This document shows positions 22,601 to 31,926 of a DNA stretch of 64,000 nt, piece by piece. A model generated the notes under the pieces. The model saw nothing but the letters and a program-made list of their open reading frames with translations, was not told the DNA's origin and did not search any database. The translations under genes and the position numbers were made by a program. The stretch's first letter is position 1; each line of letters opens with the position of its first letter. Origin of the DNA: Cherax quadricarinatus (lineage: Eukaryota > Arthropoda > Malacostraca > Decapoda > Parastacidae); assembly GCF_038502225.1 (NCBI RefSeq), contig NC_091298.1, positions 44,719,978-44,783,977 on the forward strand, in the 5' to 3' direction.

Positions 22601-22626
22601 TGATAATGTTGATAGACCGATAATGC
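16692..22626. repeat. 5.9-kb minisatellite, 15/17/18-bp monomers
   Basis: The basic unit is GATAATGCTGATACT (15 bp). Variants of 17 bp (GATAATGCTGGTAGACT, and units with GATAAACT, GATAGATT or GATAGACT) and 18 bp (with CTCTGTAGACT) also occur. The 15-bp form dominates from 16700 to 19700, mixed units follow, and from about 21520 to 22626 a 35-bp dimer of a 17-mer and an 18-mer prevails. Because 15 is a multiple of three, reading frames stay open for hundreds of codons on both strands. These are not genes. Confidence 0.98.
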
Positions 22627-22696
22627 AAATTCTGAGAGCAGTTTCATACTATATTTGCTTTTGCATTTTACGGTATTTGCGTCTGAAATAACAAGA

Positions 22697-22740
22697 GAAA
22701 GCTTAGAAAGCTTAGAAAGCTTAGAAAGCTTTGAAAGCTT
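22697..22740. repeat. Short tandem repeat of AAGCTTAG
   Basis: Four or five imperfect units of GAAAGCTTA/T lie between the long minisatellite and the next one. A similar cluster, GAAGCTT repeated four times, is at 26712-26740. Confidence 0.9.
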
Positions 22741-22880
22741 TGGAAGTGTAAATTTTGAGGGGACTATGTCCTAATTTGTAATTTTTACGTAAGAAATTGG
22801 GATATTAGTTTCTATGTAATTTGTTCATATCTCTTCTAACTAGTCAAATATCCTTAACGCAAGTATTTATCTGCATAGAC

Positions 22881-23258
22881 GTACCACAGGATGGGGTACC
22901 ACAGGATGGGGTACCACAGGATGGGGTACCACAGGATGGGGGTACCACAGGATGGGGTACCACAGGATGGGGTACCACAGGATGGGGTACCACAGGATGG
23001 GGGTACCACAGGATGGGGTACCACAGGATGGGGTGCCACGGGATGGGGTGCCACGGGATGGGGTACCACAGGATGGGGTACCACAGGATGGGGTACCACA
23101 GGATGGGGTACCACAGGATGGGGTACCACGGGATGGGGTACCACAGGATGGGGTACCACGGGATGGGGTACCACAGGATGGGGTACCACAGGATGGGGTA
23201 CCACAGAATGGGGATACCACAGGATGGGGTACCACAGGATGGGGTACCACAGAATGGG
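22881..23258. repeat. 15-bp minisatellite GTACCACAGGATGGG
   Basis: About 25 copies with single-base variants (ACGGGATGGG, extra G, AGAATGGG). Each unit boundary carries GGTACC. Six frames stay largely open because the unit is a multiple of three; the 100-200-residue translations are artefacts. Confidence 0.97.
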
Positions 23259-23314
23259 CTTACGTAATTTGGGGAAGCTGATCTTGGCTCGAACAGCAAC
23301 CGAAATACACCTTG

Positions 23315-23640
23315 TAACTACATACATAATAATAATAATAATATCTTTATTTCTACCAGTACATGTACAAGGTATACAGACCATAGCTGACATCACTGAC
23401 ATACTACTATATAGAAAGTCCCTTGTTATGCTGAGCATTTCCCGCAAATTAGGTCAGTTTTGCCCCAGGATACGACCCACACCAGTCCACTAACACCCAG
23501 GTACCCATTTTACTTATGGGTGAACATAGACAACCGGTGTAAAGAAACACACCCAATGTTTCTACCCTCGCTGAGAATCGATCCCATACGCTCGCCGTGT
23601 GAAGTGAGAGCTATAGCCACCAGGCCACAGGGCACGGGTT
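23315..23640 (-). mobile_element. tRNA-derived SINE with (ATT)n tail
   Basis: Read on the minus strand it has an A box GTGGCCTGGTGGCTATAGC (23609-23627), a B box TGGGATCGATTCT (23574-23586) and the shared body (GGGTACCTGGGTGTTAGTGG, ACTGGTGTGGGTCG). It ends in a tail of ATT triplets (plus-strand AATAATAAT at 23327-23342). The triplet tail and the body downstream of ACTGGTGTGGG differ from the other SINEs here. It looks full length. Confidence 0.8.
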
Positions 23641-23781
23641 AGTACTACACTAGTATGGGTCATACAACACCTGGAGGAACAGGAGGCAAACACATTTGAT
23701 TCAAGAATTGCCCAAATCTTGGACCATAACCTCCTCTGCAGCAGGAGGACCCATCATGCTGGATCTCTTAGAAGGACTTAG

Positions 23782-23784
<3 letters not shown>

Positions 23785-23852
<68 letters not shown>
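23785..23852. repeat. (TA)n microsatellite
   Basis: About 68 bp of TA, directly upstream of a Penelope-type tail. Confidence 0.95.
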
Positions 23853-23859
<7 letters not shown>

Positions 23860-24005
23860 TGGTAGAATTACTACTAGGATTACACCTCACTCTATGCCTA
23901 TATATATACCCTCTGTGTCCATGTATTGTTTGTAAAGGCTTGACAAAACTGGAGAGCGAAACGTTTTCACAATAAAATGTCACATTATCTGCACTTGTGT
24001 CCTTT
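23853..24005 (+). mobile_element. Penelope-like 3' end remnant
   Basis: GGAGAGCGAAACGTTTTCAC followed by AATAAAATGTCACATTATCT and GCACTTGTGTCC matches the layout of the intact pair's 3' end (GGGCGAAACGTAGTC, AATAAAGGATCACATTATAC, GCATTTGTGTTT at 43893-43942). Only the terminal segment remains and no RT is present. Confidence 0.55.
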
Positions 24006-24354
24006 GACTTAGCTTCTGCAATGTCTCACTACCGAGATTAGTAACAAATCTGGCTACTGAGAAATGCTCAGGAATTTTACCTATTGAGTAGAGGGTCCCA
24101 CTGGCGGCTGGGGTTATTGTATGTGTGGATTACCTCTCAGATAGCACACCCACCGAAATACGTCTAGGTTCTTATCTTAAAACGGTAAGGATAACTCAGT
24201 TTAAATCATGAACTAAATATTTATAATTATTTTTCATTAACAATAAATTTTTAATAAAAAATAGATAATGCTGGTATACATGTAACTCAATTAAGTATAT
24301 TTATCTTGAAAGATAAAAAGATATTTGGGAATAAAGAACAATGCGTAAGAGAAC

Positions 24355-25110
24355 TTCCAACAGACCCCTGACTGCCTTCACGAAGGTGCTGGACAGATAA
24401 TTAACGTCTCAAAACTCCAGCCCGTCGCGTTAGCCACTAGACCAGCTAGCCACAATAAGATTCATCCAACTAGGTATATTTCTACACCATAGGAAGGTTA
24501 GCACAGGCACCTCTGTGACCACAAATGCAAGTTTTTACAGACGAATCTCCAGCTAGCGTGGCCGTGACGAGCTCTAGCTCAAGTCCCTTCAAAGCCGTCA
24601 ACGAAATCGTAATGACACGATTGCTAACAAACCATACCACGGGTGGGGTTTAAACCCGCGGTCAGAGAGTCGAGGGTCTGGTGTTTTGAGACTCTGACCG
24701 CGGGTTCAAACCCCACCCGGGGTATGGTTTCTTTGCAATCGTGTCATTACGTTTTCATGAGTCATGTTGGCGTCTTTGAGGGGACTTGAGCTTGAGTTCA
24801 TCACGGCCACGCTAGCGGGAAATTCGTCTGTAAAAACTTGCATTTATGGTCACAGTGGTGCCTGTAATAACCTTTCTATGGTGTAGCAATATACCTAGTT
24901 GGATGAATCTTATTGAAGCTAGCTGGCCCAGGTACCTAAAGTCAGTGCCTGTGGTTCGTACCTTGGAATGAGTGTGGCCAACAGTAACAGACTAGTTGAT
25001 CAGGCCATGCTTCACCTGGAAGCCTGATCAATGACTAAGCAGCGGGAACGTTAACTTCCTGAACGATTTCCAGATCGACTCCAATAGACTCGATTTGATT
25101 CGTACAATAA
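24355..25110 (+). mobile_element. LINE 3' tail split by a foldback element
   Basis: 24360-24397 (GACCCCTGACTGCCTTCACG, then GAAGGTGCTGGACAG) and 24929-25100 (GGTACCTAAAGTCAGTGCC, TGTGGTTCGTACC, GTTGATCAGGCC) are successive parts of the LINE 3' end seen whole at 60567-60775. They are separated by the 0.5-kb palindrome at 24398-24928. The tail is well diverged from the one at 60.6 kb. Confidence 0.65.
24398..24928. mobile_element. Foldback (palindromic) element containing tRNA-like promoter boxes
   Basis: The arms are about 235 bp (24437-24671 and 24690-24927) with a spacer near 18 bp. Examples are CATCCAACTAGGTATAT on the left and ATACCTAGTTGGATG on the right, and GGTGGGGTTTAAACCCGCGG against CCGCGGGTTCAAACCCCACC. 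The right arm carries a B box GGTTCAAACCCC. The complement of 24401-24449 reads as a tRNA-like A-box region (AGCTGGTCTAGTGGCTAACG). The structure looks like two inverted SINE copies fused head to head. A hairpin transcript would be double-stranded. Confidence 0.7.
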
Positions 25111-25359
25111 CTGTATAGTAAATCAAACATTTAGACAATAAGTTGTTTTGTGGTCTTCGTCATCATTCCATTAGAAATATTATTGCAAAGTTTCTCCTTC
25201 AAGGTTATTGATTTCCTCTGGAGAGTTGTTAGTGGGTGTGGGAGGAGCCTGGTTCCAGCCGCTCGTTGGTCACTCACTGATGGGACAGCCATTTTACGCT
25301 CGTTCGCAGACCATTCTGGAGAAATACCCTGACTTTGCTCCCTGTAAATAAAGCATTAC

Positions 25360-25362
<3 letters not shown>

Positions 25363-25403
<41 letters not shown>

Positions 25404-25503
25404 AGTTTGTGTATGAGTGTGTGTGTGCGCGTTAGTTACCATTTTGTCCTAGGCACATGTCGATTAGACACTAGGCCTGTTGTGTGAGTTTGTGTGTGTA
25501 TAG

Positions 25504-25551
<48 letters not shown>

Positions 25552-25612
25552 CATTTTGTCCTAGGCACATGTCGATTAGATACTAGGCCTGCTGTGTGAG
25601 TTTGTGTGTGTA

Positions 25613-25695
<83 letters not shown>
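25363..25695. repeat. Three (GT)n tracts with a duplicated spacer
   Basis: GT runs lie at 25363-25400, 25506-25548 and 25614-25695. Between them a roughly 70-bp spacer occurs twice (ACCATTTTGTCCTAGGCACA, ATGTCGATTAGA, ACTAGGCCTG), spaced about 115 bp. The spacer and its GT run were therefore duplicated together. Confidence 0.9.
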
Positions 25696-25696
<1 letters not shown>

Positions 25697-25779
25697 CTCA
25701 ACAAACAATATTTGCACTAATAACTCATTACAGTTGTGACCGGGTGTGGAAGTGTGAATTGCTCATTACACTATAATTT

Positions 25780-26240
25780 GTTCATGATTGTAGCCATGTA
25801 TAAACGTAAGTAATGATACTTACAGGATTCATTACCTTTGTAACTTGTGAGCTCATTACCTTTGTAACTAGTTCAGCTATCAAAGCTTTAAGGGCCCAGT
25901 CCCTGGACCCATTACGAACCTCTGTAATCTGTAAATACCTTTGTAACTTGTCATGATTGTGACCAGACCTACCTGGAGTTCATTACCTTTGTAAATTGTG
26001 AGTTCATTACCTTGCAACTTGCTCAGCTATCAAAACTTGAGGCCCAGTCCCTGGACCCATTACGTACCTCTGTAATCTGTAAATACCTTTGTAACTTGTC
26101 ATGATTGTGACCAGACCTACCTGGAGTTCATTACCTTTGTAAATTGTGAGTTCATTACCTCTGTAACTTGCTCAGCTATCAAAACTTTGGAGTCCAGTCC
26201 CTGGACCCATTATGTACCTCTGTAATCTTTTGACTACCTT
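25780..26240. repeat. 148-bp tandem repeat, three units
   Basis: CATGATTGTGACCAGACC occurs at 25952 and 26100, exactly 148 bp apart, and a diverged start is at 25783. Each unit holds CTCAGCTATCAAA, CCCAGTCCCTGGACCCATTA and CCTCTGTAATC. No coding signal is seen. Confidence 0.85.
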
Positions 26241-26914
26241 CCACAGGATGGGTATGGGGTGCATAATAAACATATTAAACTAACTAAACTCGTGAGGCTT
26301 AATGCCTGTGATGGAACTAGGATGAATCCTGTATGTGAGATTTGTTATTAGTTAATATTTTTAGTACATTTAAGGTTTAAATTTGGAGGTTTATTGTTAC
26401 CTTAATATTTGGTTTTTTTTCGATGCATTTATATGTTAATTATTCGTCTTTTAAGTTTTTACATATATTTAATTATTAAGAATATGATTATTGATTATAT
26501 AATGTTTAATTATTTAATGATCATCTTTAGGGTTGGTTGATTGGCAAATTAATGTCTAGTAAATAAACGTCGTATTACATGAGGGAGCGTCTAACAAGAT
26601 ATATGCTCCTCCAAGTGCTCAAGCACTTTTGTTTCAGCATATACACATCAAGAATATGCTCATCAGAATATATGCGATTGCGATATGCGATTTCAGGTTG
26701 GTTAGATATTGAAGCTTGAAGCTTGAAGCTTGAAGCTTAGTGACTACTAGAATGTCCATAGAGGCTGCAGGTTGCATCTTCACCAACGATGATGAATATT
26801 TGACTGACATGCAACTCTGTGTATCCTATTTTTCCTTAAAATATTGATACGTCATAGATACATTACATAGAATAGTGTGAAAGATGAACAGAGAATACTA
26901 CGTAAGAAAATAAA
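26241..26914. other. AT-rich interval, no gene recognised
   Basis: Only a short GAAGCTT tandem (26712-26740) stands out. Confidence 0.5.
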
Positions 26915-27030
26915 GAAGGCCAACTGACCCATGCGAGGCAGGTCCAATTCTCTTACCGGTTTAAGCCAATGCCTTAACTTAGATCACGTTCACTTAAGGA
27001 AGGAGCTAGTAGCACAAGTTAGTCAGGTCT
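26915..27030 (-). mobile_element. CR1 3' UTR fragment
   Basis: On the plus strand it reads CCCATGCGAGGCAGGTCCAA, TTTAAGCCAATGCC, CACTTAAGGAAGGAGC and TAGTAGCACAAGTTAGTCAG. These are the complement, in the same order, of the CR1 copy 1 tail (16300 down to about 16165). The fragment continues without a break into the 59-bp minisatellite. Confidence 0.8.
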
Positions 27031-29160
27031 CCCTCCAGCATCAGGAAGGAGCACAGCGTCTGGCCTAGTAGCACAAGTTAGTCAGGTCTCCCTCCAGCAT
27101 CAGGAAGGAGCACAGCGTCTGGCCTAGTAGCACAAGTTAGTCAGGTCTCCCTCCAGCATCAGGAAGGAGCACAGCGTCTGGCCTAGTAGCACAAGTTAGT
27201 CAGGTCTCCCTCCAGCATCAGGAAGGAGCACAGCGTCTGGCCTAGTAGCACAAGCTAGTCAGGTCTCCCTCCAGCATCAGGAAGGAGCACAGCATCTGGC
27301 CTAGTAGCACAAGCTAGTCAGGTCTCCTCCAGCATCAGGAAGGAGCACAGCGTCTGGCCTAGTAGCACAAGCTAGTCAGGTCTCCCTCCAGCATCAGGAA
27401 GGAGCACAGCGTCTGGCCTAGTAGCACAAGCTAGTCAGGTCTCCTCCAGCATCAGGAAGGAGCACAGCATCTGGCCTAGTAGCACAAGCTAGTCAGGTCT
27501 CCCTCCAGCATCAGGAAGGAGCACAGCGTCTGGCCTAGTAGCACAAGCTAGTCAGGTCTCCCTCCAGCATCAGGAAGGAGCACAGCGTCTGGCCTAGTAG
27601 CACAAGCTAGTCAGGTCTCCTCCAGCATCAGGAAGGAGCACAGCATCTGGCCTAGTAGCACAAGCTAGTCAGGTCTCCCTCCAGCATCAGGAAGGAGCAC
27701 AGCGTCTGGCCTAGTAGCACAAGCTAGTCAGGTCTCCCTCCAGCATCAGGAAGGAGCACAGCGTCTGGCCTAGTAGCACAAGCTAGTCAGGTCTCCTCCA
27801 GCATCAGGAAGGAGCACAGCATCTGGCCTAGTAGCACAAGCTAGTCAGGTCTCCCTCCAGCATCAGGAAGGAGCACAGCGTCTGGCCTAGTAGCACAAGC
27901 TAGTCAGGTCTCCCTCCAGCATCAGGAAGGAGCACAGCGTCTGGCCTAGTAGCACAAGCTAGTCAGGTCTCCCTCCAGCATCAGGAAGGAGCACAGCGTC
28001 TGGCCTAGTAGCACAAGCTAGTCAGGTCTCCCTCCAGCATCAGGAAGGAGCACAGCGTCTGGCCTAGTAGCACAAGCTAGTCAGGTCTCCTCCAGCATCA
28101 GGAAGGAGCACAGCGTCTGGCCTAGTAGCACAAGCTAGTCAGGTCTCCCTCCAGCATCAGGAAGGAGCACAGCGTCTGGCCTAGTAGCACAAGCTAGTCA
28201 GGTCTCCCTCCAGCATCAGGAAGGAGCACAGCGTCTGGCCTAGTAGCACAAGCTAGTCAGGTCTCCCTCCAGCATCAGGAAGGAGCACAGCGTCTGGCCT
28301 AGTAGCACAAGCTAGTCAGGTCTCCTCCAGCATCAGGAAGGAGCACAGCGTCTGGCCTAGTAGCACAAGCTAGTCAGGTCTCCCTCCAGCATCAGGAAGG
28401 AGCACAGCGTCTGGCCTAGTAGCACAAGCTAGTCAGGTCTCCTCCAGCATCAGGAAGGAGCACAGCATCTGAGCTAGTAGCACAAGCTAGTCAGGTCTCC
28501 CTCCAGCATCAGGAAGGAGCACAGCATCTGGCCTAGTAGCACAAGCTAGTCAGGTCTCCTCCAGCATCAGGAAGGAGCACAGCATCTGGCCTAGTAGCAC
28601 AAGCTAGTCAGGTCTCCCTCCAGCATCAGGAAGGAGCACAGCGTCTGGCCTAGTAGCACAAGCTAGTCAGGTCTCCCTCCAGCATCAGGAAGGAGCACAG
28701 CGTCTGGCCTAGTAGCACAAGCTAGTCAGGTCTCCCTCCAGCATCAGGAAGGAGCACAGCGTCTGGCCTAGTAGCACAAGCTAGTCAGGTCTCCCTCCAG
28801 CATCAGGAAGGAGCACAGCGTCTGGCCTAGTAGCACAAGCTAGTCAGGTCTCCCTCCAGCATCAGGAAGGAGCACAGCGTCTGGCCTAGTAGCACAAGCT
28901 AGTCAGGTCTCCTCCAGCATCAGGAAGGAGCACAGCGTCTGGCCTAGTAGCACAAGCTAGTCAGGTCTCCTCCAGCATCAGGAAGGAGCACCGCGTCTGG
29001 CCTAGGAGCACAAGCTAGTCAGGTCTCCCTCCAGCATCAGGAAGGAGCACAGCATCTGGCCTAGTAGCACAAGCTAGTCAGGTCTCCCTCCAGCATCAGG
29101 AAGGAGCACAGCATCTGGCCTAGTAGCACAAGCTAGTCAGGTCTCCCTCCAGCATCAGGA
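27004..29160. repeat. 59-bp minisatellite derived from a CR1 tail
   Basis: About 36 copies of a 59-bp unit (58 bp where CTCCCTCC is shortened to CTCCTCC). The unit includes GGCCTAGTAGCACAAGCTAG, TCAGGTCTCCCTCCAGCATC and AGGAAGGAGCACAGCGTCT. Half of it aligns with the complement of the CR1 3' UTR (GACCTGGTAGCACAAGCTA, then TCAGGTC). The first five units have AAGTTAG where later ones have AAGCTAG. The shorter 58-bp variant recurs interspersed, showing that it spread within the array. Confidence 0.95.
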
Positions 29161-29454
29161 ATCTTTCTGGTTCCGTAACAGGTTGTCAAAATATATCCTA
29201 GTTCGGTTATCCTATAAAATTAAATGGTTTCTCAATAAAACTTTGGGATCACAACTGGATGAATATAAACCAAATAAAATCTGAGATTTTCAATTGCAAA
29301 AGGTGTCTAGGTGGTTATTTTTAGTTTATGTAAATTGAATAATACAGGAGATAAGCTCCTACACATATCTTGTGTATTATATAATACTTGTATATACTTA
29401 TTCTGGACATTATAGACACTTTAGATACACTATGCACCTGATATTTTTAATATA
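29161..29454. other. AT-rich interval, no feature recognised
   Basis: No gene, RNA or tandem repeat seen. Confidence 0.5.
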
Positions 29455-29600
29455 TTGAAGAAGTGAGACACTTATGCAACATATTGGAATCATTTTTGAA
29501 GAAACGTTTCTTCAATAATGATTTCCATATGTTGCGTAAGTATCTCAGTTCTTTAGCTTGTCGGTTTTCAAAACCATTCATCACATTCTTAATATGTATC
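29455..29600 (+). mobile_element. Diverged Penelope-like terminal palindrome
   Basis: GAGACACTTATGCAACATAT and its near complement ATATGTTGCGTAAGTATCTC meet at GAAGAAACGTTTCTTC (29500-29515). The right half goes on with AGCTTGTCGGTTTTC and AAAACCATTCATC, matching the terminal repeat at 9263-9290 (AACTTGTCGGTTCTC, GAACCATTCATC). The hammerhead stem II is missing, so the two inverted ends fuse exactly at the GAAACGTTTC palindrome. Confidence 0.6.
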
Positions 29601-29664
29601 GTCAAGTTCGATGAGATTCACTCAGCAGAAGTAAGCATGTATGTGTATTTATATGTGTGTATGC

Positions 29665-29957
29665 TCGCTAAGTCCAGAGATCAATGTTTGTGTATATTTC
29701 GCCTGCTCGTGCGAATTCCTTGCATTGTCAATATCTCTAGTAAGGCATGCAGGAGATGAGATGAAAAGCTGTAAGCCTTCTCCCTGAAAGCTGGCTGCCT
29801 TGGATCAAAGTCTAGCGCAAGCTGGACTCCAGGGTATTGGTCCAGTTTGGGTAGATTGGTAAAGCACTGCGTACCTTGTTCCAAGGTTCATAGGTTCGAG
29901 TCTCCTTCAGCCAGAGATCAGTGTTTGTGTATATTTCGCATGCTCTTGCGAATTCCT

Positions 29958-29959
<2 letters not shown>
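29665..29959 (+). mobile_element. tRNA-derived SINE, tandem partial dimer
   Basis: Same family as 9860-10206. It has GCATGCAGGAGATGAGATG (29746), an A-box region GGGTAGATTGGTAAAGC (29849) and a B box GGTTCGAGTCTCC (29892-29904). The phrase GTTTGTGTATATTTCGC occurs at 29684 and 29922, a period of about 238 bp. The second unit ends in TTGC followed by (TA)n. Confidence 0.7.

Positions 29960-30034
<75 letters not shown>
29960..30034. repeat. (TA)n microsatellite
   Basis: About 75 bp of TA directly attached to the SINE end, as at 10207. Confidence 0.95.
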
Positions 30035-30037
<3 letters not shown>

Positions 30038-30049
30038 TAGGTGTGATTT

Positions 30050-30150
30050 CTACAGAGCGGTATCTGAGCCTGAGCGGTCCATGCGCTGAGCGGTCCCTGC
30101 GGCAGAGCGGTCCCCCACGGTACGGTCTCAACGGTACGGTCTCCTCTGAG
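30050..30150. repeat. Short GAGCGGTCC-type repeats
   Basis: Several imperfect copies of GAGCGGT(CC/AT) and of ACGGTACGGTCTC. No gene. Confidence 0.6.
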
Positions 30151-30185
30151 CAGACTCCTTTTCACACCTTTATGCTAATGACCTA

Positions 30186-30372
30186 CACCTCGCCCTCGAG
30201 ACCACCTCGCCCTCGAGACCACCTCGCCCTCGAGACCACCTCGCCCTCGAGACCACCTCGCCCTCGAGACCACCTCACCCTCGCTCACCTCGTCCTCGAG
30301 ACCACCTCACCCTCGACCACCTCGCCCTCGAGACCACCTCGCCCTCGATCACCTCGCCCTCGAGACCACCTC
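30186..30372. repeat. 18-bp tandem repeat CCTCGCCCTCGAGACCAC
   Basis: About ten units, some shortened. It merges into the C-rich border of LNR copy B. A 300-codon open frame spans it and the following LNR sequence, but it follows the 18-bp period and low-complexity DNA and is not a gene. Confidence 0.9.
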
Positions 30373-30374
30373 GC

Positions 30375-30890
30375 CCTCAACCCCCCCACCCGCCCCGCCC
30401 TCGCGCCGACCCACCTGCCCGCCGCTCCCTCGCGCCCGCCCGCGCCCCTTGCGCCCGTCCGTCGCGCCCGCCCACGCCCCCGCTCCTCGAATTTTTTTCC
30501 GATTTTTTTCAAATTTTTCTTTAATTTCATTTTCTTGTGCTCTCCATCTCCTCGGATCAAATTTTTGAGGTCCCCCCTCCCACTTTTACCCCATCCCAAT
30601 TTTTTTCGATTTTTTTTTGAATTCCATTTTCTTATGATCTCCTCGGATCAAGTTTTTTGGATTCCCCCCTCTGGGGGTAAGCATTCAAAATGGACTCCCA
30701 CTTTCACCCCAAATATTCCTGCTCTACTTCCTTGGATCAAGTTTTTTGGATTCCCCCCTCTGGGGGTAAGCATTCAAAATGGACTCCCACTTTCACCCCA
30801 AATTCCCTGCTCCAATTCCTCGGATCAAATTTTTCTCGAAATCAATAATACCAAGTCTCCATCTCCTTGGATCAAGGTTTTCTCGATAAT
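30375..30890 (-). repeat. LNR copy B, outer end with C-rich border
   Basis: A C-rich block (30375-30487), then T runs, then CTCTCCATCTCCTCGGATC form the complement of the end of copy A (8690-8860). The submotif TTCCCCCCTCTGGGGGTAAG plus CATTCAAAATGGACTCCCAC is repeated at 30663 and 30750 and again at 31969 and 32056. The copy is interrupted after TCTCGATAAT (30890). Confidence 0.75.
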
Positions 30891-31926
30891 GTTATTTCTG
30901 TTCTTACTGCTGAACAGCGGTTTAGTGCCGATGAAGGTAGCGTAGGTAGCAATGATACGGCCGTGGACTAGTTTGGCTTTAATTGGGTAGGAGTGAGTAC
31001 ACAACGGGCAGTGTGAGGGAGTGACTGCAAGCCAGTCCGTGGAGGGGGAGCACTTGTGTCTGTCAAGTCGGTCGGCCTAGGAGTGAGGGAGAGGCATGGG
31101 CCGGCAGGCTGGCGTGCCTACCTAGAGGCCTGGCTACAGAGGGCAGCACCTGAGTGGCGCGAAATATGAACTAAGCTGGCAGACAGCATGGGCTGTCTGT
31201 GCAGACAGTACAGGCTGTCTACATACGCTCGGCCACCTACCGCGCGTCGTCCCGACGCGACAATACTGGTGGGCCCGTAGGTATAAAGGAATTACGTACA
31301 CTAGCTACCCCAGAGAGGGACTGGCTTTCGCTCACTAGTAAATAAAAAATGGACATAAAAATGCAACAGGCAAATAAAAACTCTCCCATCCAGGGGAAGA
31401 GAAAACTGGTTTGCCCGCGCTGTTTCATCGAGGAGAGAGTCCGGAGACGTCAGCACTGGAACTAAAATCTTCTATATACAGGTTGTCCGCAGGGCTGAAC
31501 ATCAGTTGACCACTCGTCTACAAACGTTGTTGCACCCTCACATCTGCAAACAATGACTGACAGTAGCATTTCCTAAGGTGTGACATGTGACTCAGAGGGC
31601 AGCACTTGAGTGGCGCGAAATATGAACTAAGCTGGCAGACAGCATGGGCTGTCTGTGATACGGCCGTGGACTAGTTTGGCTTTAATTGGGTAGGAGTGAG
31701 TACACAACGGGCAGTGTGAGGGAGTGATCGCAAGCCAGTCCGTGGAGGGGGAGCACTTGTGTCTGTCAAGTCGGTCGGCCTAGGAGTGCGGGAGAGGCAT
31801 GGGCCGGCAGGCTGGCATGCCTACCTAGAGGCCTGGCTACAGAGGGCAGCACCTGAGTGGCACGAAATATGAACTAAGCTGGCAGACAGCATGGGCTGTC
31901 TGTGCAGACAGTACAGGCTGTCTACA
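30891..31926. mobile_element. Unclassified 1.04-kb insertion with 5-bp target duplication
   Basis: It is flanked by ATAAT on both sides (30886-30890 and 31927-31931). The empty site TCTCGATAATACAAAGAC is visible at 32188-32205. Inside are two direct repeats of 271 bp (30953-31223 and 31656-31926) beginning TGATACGGCC and ending CTGTCTACA, which look like LTRs. However, the left one is preceded by 62 bp not found before the right one. The 433-bp middle has no coding domain. It could be a miniature LTR element (TRIM) with a damaged left end, or a DNA element with subterminal repeats. Confidence 0.7.

Noticed and set aside
21082..22647. Open frames of 521 and 467 residues on the minus strand
   Set aside because: Translations of the 17/18-bp units of the same array, with two overlapping frames equally open.
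22821..23493. Several 100-200-residue frames on both strands
   Set aside because: Translations of the 15-bp GTACCACAGGATGGG minisatellite.
27004..29160. CRISPR-like regular repeats
   Set aside because: Units are contiguous with no unique spacers, and the context is eukaryotic and transposon-derived.
30043..30945. 300-residue plus-strand frame
   Set aside because: It runs through an 18-bp tandem repeat, a C-rich block and duplicated LNR submotifs; no domain and no conservation pattern.
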